Part shown: positions 61,618-64,000 of the stretch, piece after piece | How the letters are laid out: every line of letters begins with the position of its first letter | Numbering within the stretch: the first letter of the stretch is position 1 | DNA from: Solilutibacter tolerans | Lineage (GTDB): Bacteria > Pseudomonadota > Gammaproteobacteria > Xanthomonadales > Xanthomonadaceae | Reading direction: 5' to 3' | DNA: 64,000 nt | Assembly: GCF_900155935.1 (NCBI RefSeq) | Contig: NZ_FTLW01000004.1 | Location: 310,001-374,000 of the forward strand | Notes under the pieces: generated by a model | Database searches by the model: none | What the model was told of the DNA's origin: nothing | What the model saw: only the letters and a program-made list of their open reading frames with translations | Made by a program: the position numbers and the translations under genes

Positions 61618-62169
61618 TCAATTCGCCATCTTCCCCACAATGACCACGCGATCGTTGAAAGGCTGGTCACACTTGCTAGGCGTGGTTGAGGAAGGCCGTC
61701 GGTGACCAAATCCGACCACTGACCGGATTCTTGAGGCATCTAGTCCATTGGAAATCATGTGTTCAGCAACGTTCTTCGCACGCAGCTCTGAAAGCGCAAA
61801 GTCTGCCGCGTCGCTTCCACACACATCGGCATAGCCCTCAACTTCAATGACTGCGCTGGGGAATTCCCGTATTTCGGCAGATAGAAGATTGAAGATTACC
61901 GTTTCGCCCTTAGGGGTGATTTTCGCGCTGCCACGATGAAATAAAATGATATTTCCCACCTGCTCTTTGATGAGCGAAACAGGGCAGCCATCCGGGCCGA
62001 CGGGTTCGTGCGCGTCAGTTGCAGAGCATGTATCACGGGCATTGGATATGCCATCCCCATCATCGTCCATGACTATGGAGTTTGAATTGGTTGGCTCATA
62101 TATATGCAAGCTTTGACAGCCCGGCAGCAAAACAACCAGACTCAAGAAAGCTGATAATCCGAATTTCAT
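61618..62169 (-). CDS. OmpA-family lipoprotein with TSP3-like calcium repeat
   Basis: A 183-residue probable outer-membrane lipoprotein. The lipobox is in SLVVLLPGCQSL. A single thrombospondin type 3-like repeat, MDDDGDGISNARDTC, suggests Ca2+ binding, followed by an OmpA-like peptidoglycan domain (IEVEGYADVCGSD, SELRAKNVAEHMISNGLDASRI, FNDRVVIVG). The NDR near the end replaces the more common NRRVE. The ATG at 62169 was chosen for the signal peptide. It lies 26 bases downstream of the broken HExxH gene on the same strand. Confidence 0.82.
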   Translation of the reverse strand: MKFGLSAFLSLVVLLPGCQSLHIYEPTNSNSIVMDDDGDGISNARDTCSATDAHEPVGPDGCPVSLIKEQVGNIILFHRGSAKITPKGETVIFNLLSAEIREFPSAVIEVEGYADVCGSDAADFALSELRAKNVAEHMISNGLDASRIRSVVGFGHRRPSSTTPSKCDQPFNDRVVIVGKMAN

Positions 62170-62195
62170 GATGCGATCTCCTGCCGAATTATCAA

Positions 62196-62886
62196 TTACT
62201 GCGGGGGATATAGTTCGTCCCATTTATTTCTATAGTGCGCCTTCAAACTTTCCATAGCGCCAGTATCGCTTTCTGCGTTCTTAAATGCATTTACAACCAC
62301 GCCAACGCCATCAAAAATGTTGTTATTGTTCGGCACCATTCCAGTTCGCTCTAGAGTTTTGTATGTCTCAAACGAGGCAATTGCTTCGTTGTAAGCCCAT
62401 TGTTCCTTAGTAACTAATCCGTCAGGCATGGTTCTGTGTATGTGATGATATATTTCGTGAGTTAATTTAAACAGGGAGTCAGAGAGCATGCTATTGCTGG
62501 GTGTTAGCATTATTTGTGGCAAATCAATGTGCGGCGGCGGGCCTCGATGAAAAAGTGCAGATGAGGCATTTGTTACAGTAAAAAAATCCTCCTTGCGATA
62601 TGAAACTAGCGAACGCGGCCATTAGCTGAGGGTCTTTAAAAATTTCAGCCTTCAGTATCTGGTTTAGCCTCTGAAACTCAGAGCTTGAGATTAGGGTTTC
62701 AGTATCTGGATCGACTTCAATAATTAGCCCGCCTTCCTCTACCGGGTAATCCTCTTCGCTAGGCTGTCCACCTTGACTTCCTCCAAAGAAATCAAATACA
62801 GCAGCCATATTGGCAAAGTTGGAAAAAAGAGCTGGGTCGGCAGATGCTGTAACTGTGATTGTTTCAATGTGGCCTGGCTCACTCAT
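62196..62886 (-). pseudogene. Putative zincin (HExxH) gene split by a T7 frameshift
   Basis: An unrecognised protein of about 229 residues broken by one extra base. The first frame starts at ATG 62886 (MSEPGHIETITVTASADPAL), preceded by GGAGG, and runs to SFISQGGFFYCNKCL, then stops at 62524. Dropping one T from the seven-T run (62580-62586 on the plus strand is AAAAAAA) gives SFISQGGFFTVTNASSALFH and continues in the second frame. That frame has LTHEIYHHIH, an HExxH metal motif, then NEAIASFE with Glu residues at a zincin-like distance. No signal peptide. Function unknown. Confidence 0.62.
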
Positions 62887-63092
62887 ATCACTATCCTCCA
62901 TGAAAAGTGAAGTGCTGTAAAAGCTAGCAGCTATCAGATTCTAGAACACGAAGCTTCGCAATATCACATAGATATTCGGGATGTGTAATGCTTCAATGTT
63001 AAGTAAAGATGGCAGAACTTAGTGGATGTATTATCAAGCTCAACTGTTATCAGAATTATTGTTACGTCATGATGACGGAGAAGTTTAAACAA

Positions 63093-63116
63093 TCTAAAAA
63101 GGTGTCTAAAAAGGTG
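63093..63116 (+). repeat. Two tandem copies of TCTAAAAAGGTG
   Basis: Exact direct repeat of 12 bases next to TCAGGGACAATT. It sits near the right end of the AT-rich insert; similar AAAGGxGTCAGxG stretches occur near some transposase-associated repeats, but no transposase is visible here. Confidence 0.7.
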
Positions 63117-63139
63117 TCAGGGACAATTTAACCAAGACG

Positions 63140-63192
63140 GCTTGATCGTTTTTTCTGCGTGATGAAAAAGCCCCGGGAAACCGGGGCTTTTT
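63140..63192. repeat. Right copy of terminator-containing direct repeat
   Basis: Second copy of the element at the end of acnB: GCTTGAT, 21 bases, then an identical hairpin block. It now lies 27 bases beyond the hflD stop. Confidence 0.65.
63165..63192. terminator. Bidirectional terminator next to hflD
   Basis: AAAAAGCCCCGG pairs with CCGGGGCTTTTT around GAAA. T runs on both strands; on the minus strand it ends the hflD transcript. Confidence 0.88.
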
Positions 63193-63218
63193 ACTTGCAT
63201 TGCAGAATCAAACGGTAA

Positions 63219-63839
63219 TCAGGTCCCGGCAAGCAACGCTGTCGCCGCGCGTTTCATCTCGCTCCGTTTGAGCAGGAAGTCCCATTGCGTGCCGCCCATC
63301 TGCCGCCACAGCACGGCAGAGCGAATCGCCGCCAGCAGCAGCGCACGAATCTCGCCGACCACCTGTGATTGCGCGAGGTAATGCGGGTTGCCTTGCACCA
63401 TCACCTTCGGTTTCATCGGGCTGAGCGTGGTCGCATAAATGTCGCCCAGCTTGGCGAGGATGTCTGGGTGTGTCGCGCCATCGTTGTGCGCTTGCCCGGC
63501 AAGCTTGGCAACGGCGCTGCGGACGTCTTCCATCGCATCGGCATCGCGGCTGAAGTTGCGCTCCAGCTGCAGTACGGCCAATGCGATCTTTGGCAGTTGT
63601 GGGTCGCCCATTTGATTGTTCAGATAACCAATCACCGTGCGCAACCCATTGGCCACCGGCGCGACACCGCCATAGATCTCCGCGACTGAATCCGCATCAA
63701 TGCGCAGCACGCTGTCCATCGCGGTTTGCAGGCGTGCTTGATCCACGCGACCGTTCTCGGCCAGGTGCCGCACTTCCTGCAAAGCTTGCAGGAGACCGGC
63801 AAGGGCCATGACGCGTAGCGAGATCTGGTCGTCGTTCAT
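63219..63839 (-). CDS. hflD: High frequency lysogenization protein HflD homolog
   Basis: A 206-residue helical protein of the HflD (YcfC) family, which in E. coli interacts with phage lambda CII. Typical stretches are RVMALAGLLQALQEVRHLAENG, IYGGVAPVANGLRTVIGYL, and the C-terminal EIRALLLAAIRSAVLWRQMGG. It lies 18 bases after mnmA, the usual mnmA-hflD pair. The start at 63839 is ATG. Confidence 0.94.
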   Translation of the reverse strand: MNDDQISLRVMALAGLLQALQEVRHLAENGRVDQARLQTAMDSVLRIDADSVAEIYGGVAPVANGLRTVIGYLNNQMGDPQLPKIALAVLQLERNFSRDADAMEDVRSAVAKLAGQAHNDGATHPDILAKLGDIYATTLSPMKPKVMVQGNPHYLAQSQVVGEIRALLLAAIRSAVLWRQMGGTQWDFLLKRSEMKRAATALLAGT

Positions 63840-63857
63840 CGTGTTCCGTATTGGATT

Positions 63858-64000
<143 letters not shown>

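Larger units (their letters stand above)
62887..63218. other. 332-bp AT-rich intergenic region
   Basis: I see no gene here. It is much more AT-rich than the rest of the window. It contains a tandem 12-base repeat TCTAAAAAGGTG at 63093-63104 and 63105-63116, followed by TCAGGGACAATTTA, a near-palindrome GTCATGATGAC at 63066-63076, and the right copy of the terminator repeat. Confidence 0.7.

Noticed and set aside
59456-61621. A 721-residue reading frame on the minus strand opposite acnB
   Set aside because: It is the antisense of a strongly conserved aconitase gene in GC-rich DNA; the protein is His/Arg/Gly-rich and has no recognisable domain.
63093-63130. End of an insertion sequence
   Set aside because: The tandem repeat and TCAGGGACAATT resemble mobile-element ends, but no transposase or matching inverted end is visible, so it is reported only as a repeat.

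Overview
The window is a chromosomal segment of a gammaproteobacterium of the Xanthomonas/Lysobacter group (Xanthomonadales). The main reasons are a recognisable rpf (DSF quorum-sensing) locus beside recJ-prfB-lysS, an RpfE-like gene after greA, a kynurenine-degradation operon, the hrcA-grpE-dnaK-dnaJ-dapB-carA-carB-greA order, and a Pseudomonas-like cysteine-poor Fur. The DNA is GC-rich and densely coded; most genes are housekeeping genes with intact reading frames.

Layout. 1-3978: the 3' end of nadK, a CHASE-PAS-GGDEF-EAL c-di-GMP protein and a 5'-nucleotidase. 3975-16877 (minus strand): one nearly gapless run of 15 genes read from asnS through two small unknown genes, a PaiB-like flavoprotein, an odd short-chain dehydrogenase, the kynurenine-to-2-aminomuconate genes with a beta-carbonic anhydrase among them, then sbcB and two DUF genes. 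16946-24385 (plus): an A-type Fe-S protein, rpsF-rpsR-rplI, dnaB, alr, an OmpA-like lipoprotein and an ABC exporter. 24469-26801: ssrA (tmRNA) and smpB with a frame-broken secreted-protein gene between them. 26849-28499: ratA-ratB, bamE (minus) and fur. 28503-35952: recN (minus), then hrcA, grpE, dnaK (with a good sigma-32 promoter), dnaJ and dapB. 36040-45470: carA, an S9 peptidase, carB, greA, rpfE-like and recJ. 45886-54777: prfB (programmed frameshift), lysS, then rpfG-rpfC facing rpfF and rpfB. 54964-61516: an M28 lipoprotein peptidase, acnA, and divergent acnB. 61539-63192: a small AT-rich insert flanked by near-identical copies of one terminator, carrying an OmpA/TSP3-type lipoprotein and a frame-broken HExxH protein. 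63219-64000: hflD and the 3' end of mnmA.

How it works together. RpfF makes the diffusible cis-2-unsaturated fatty-acid signal, RpfB handles free fatty acids, RpfC senses the signal and RpfG (HD-GYP) degrades c-di-GMP; the CHASE-GGDEF-EAL protein acts on the same second messenger. The kynurenine operon converts kynurenine to 3-hydroxyanthranilate and onward to 2-aminomuconate and its deamination product; HAAO's product could also give quinolinate for NAD. tmRNA and SmpB together perform ribosome rescue, and RF2 regulates its own synthesis.

The parts least explained by known systems are the flanked insert after acnB, the secreted gene between ssrA and smpB (both broken by one extra base in a 7-base homopolymer), and the long mixed-function operon with a dehydrogenase that lacks the normal catalytic Tyr and Lys. 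I found no CRISPR array, no intact transposase, no rRNA and no tRNA gene.
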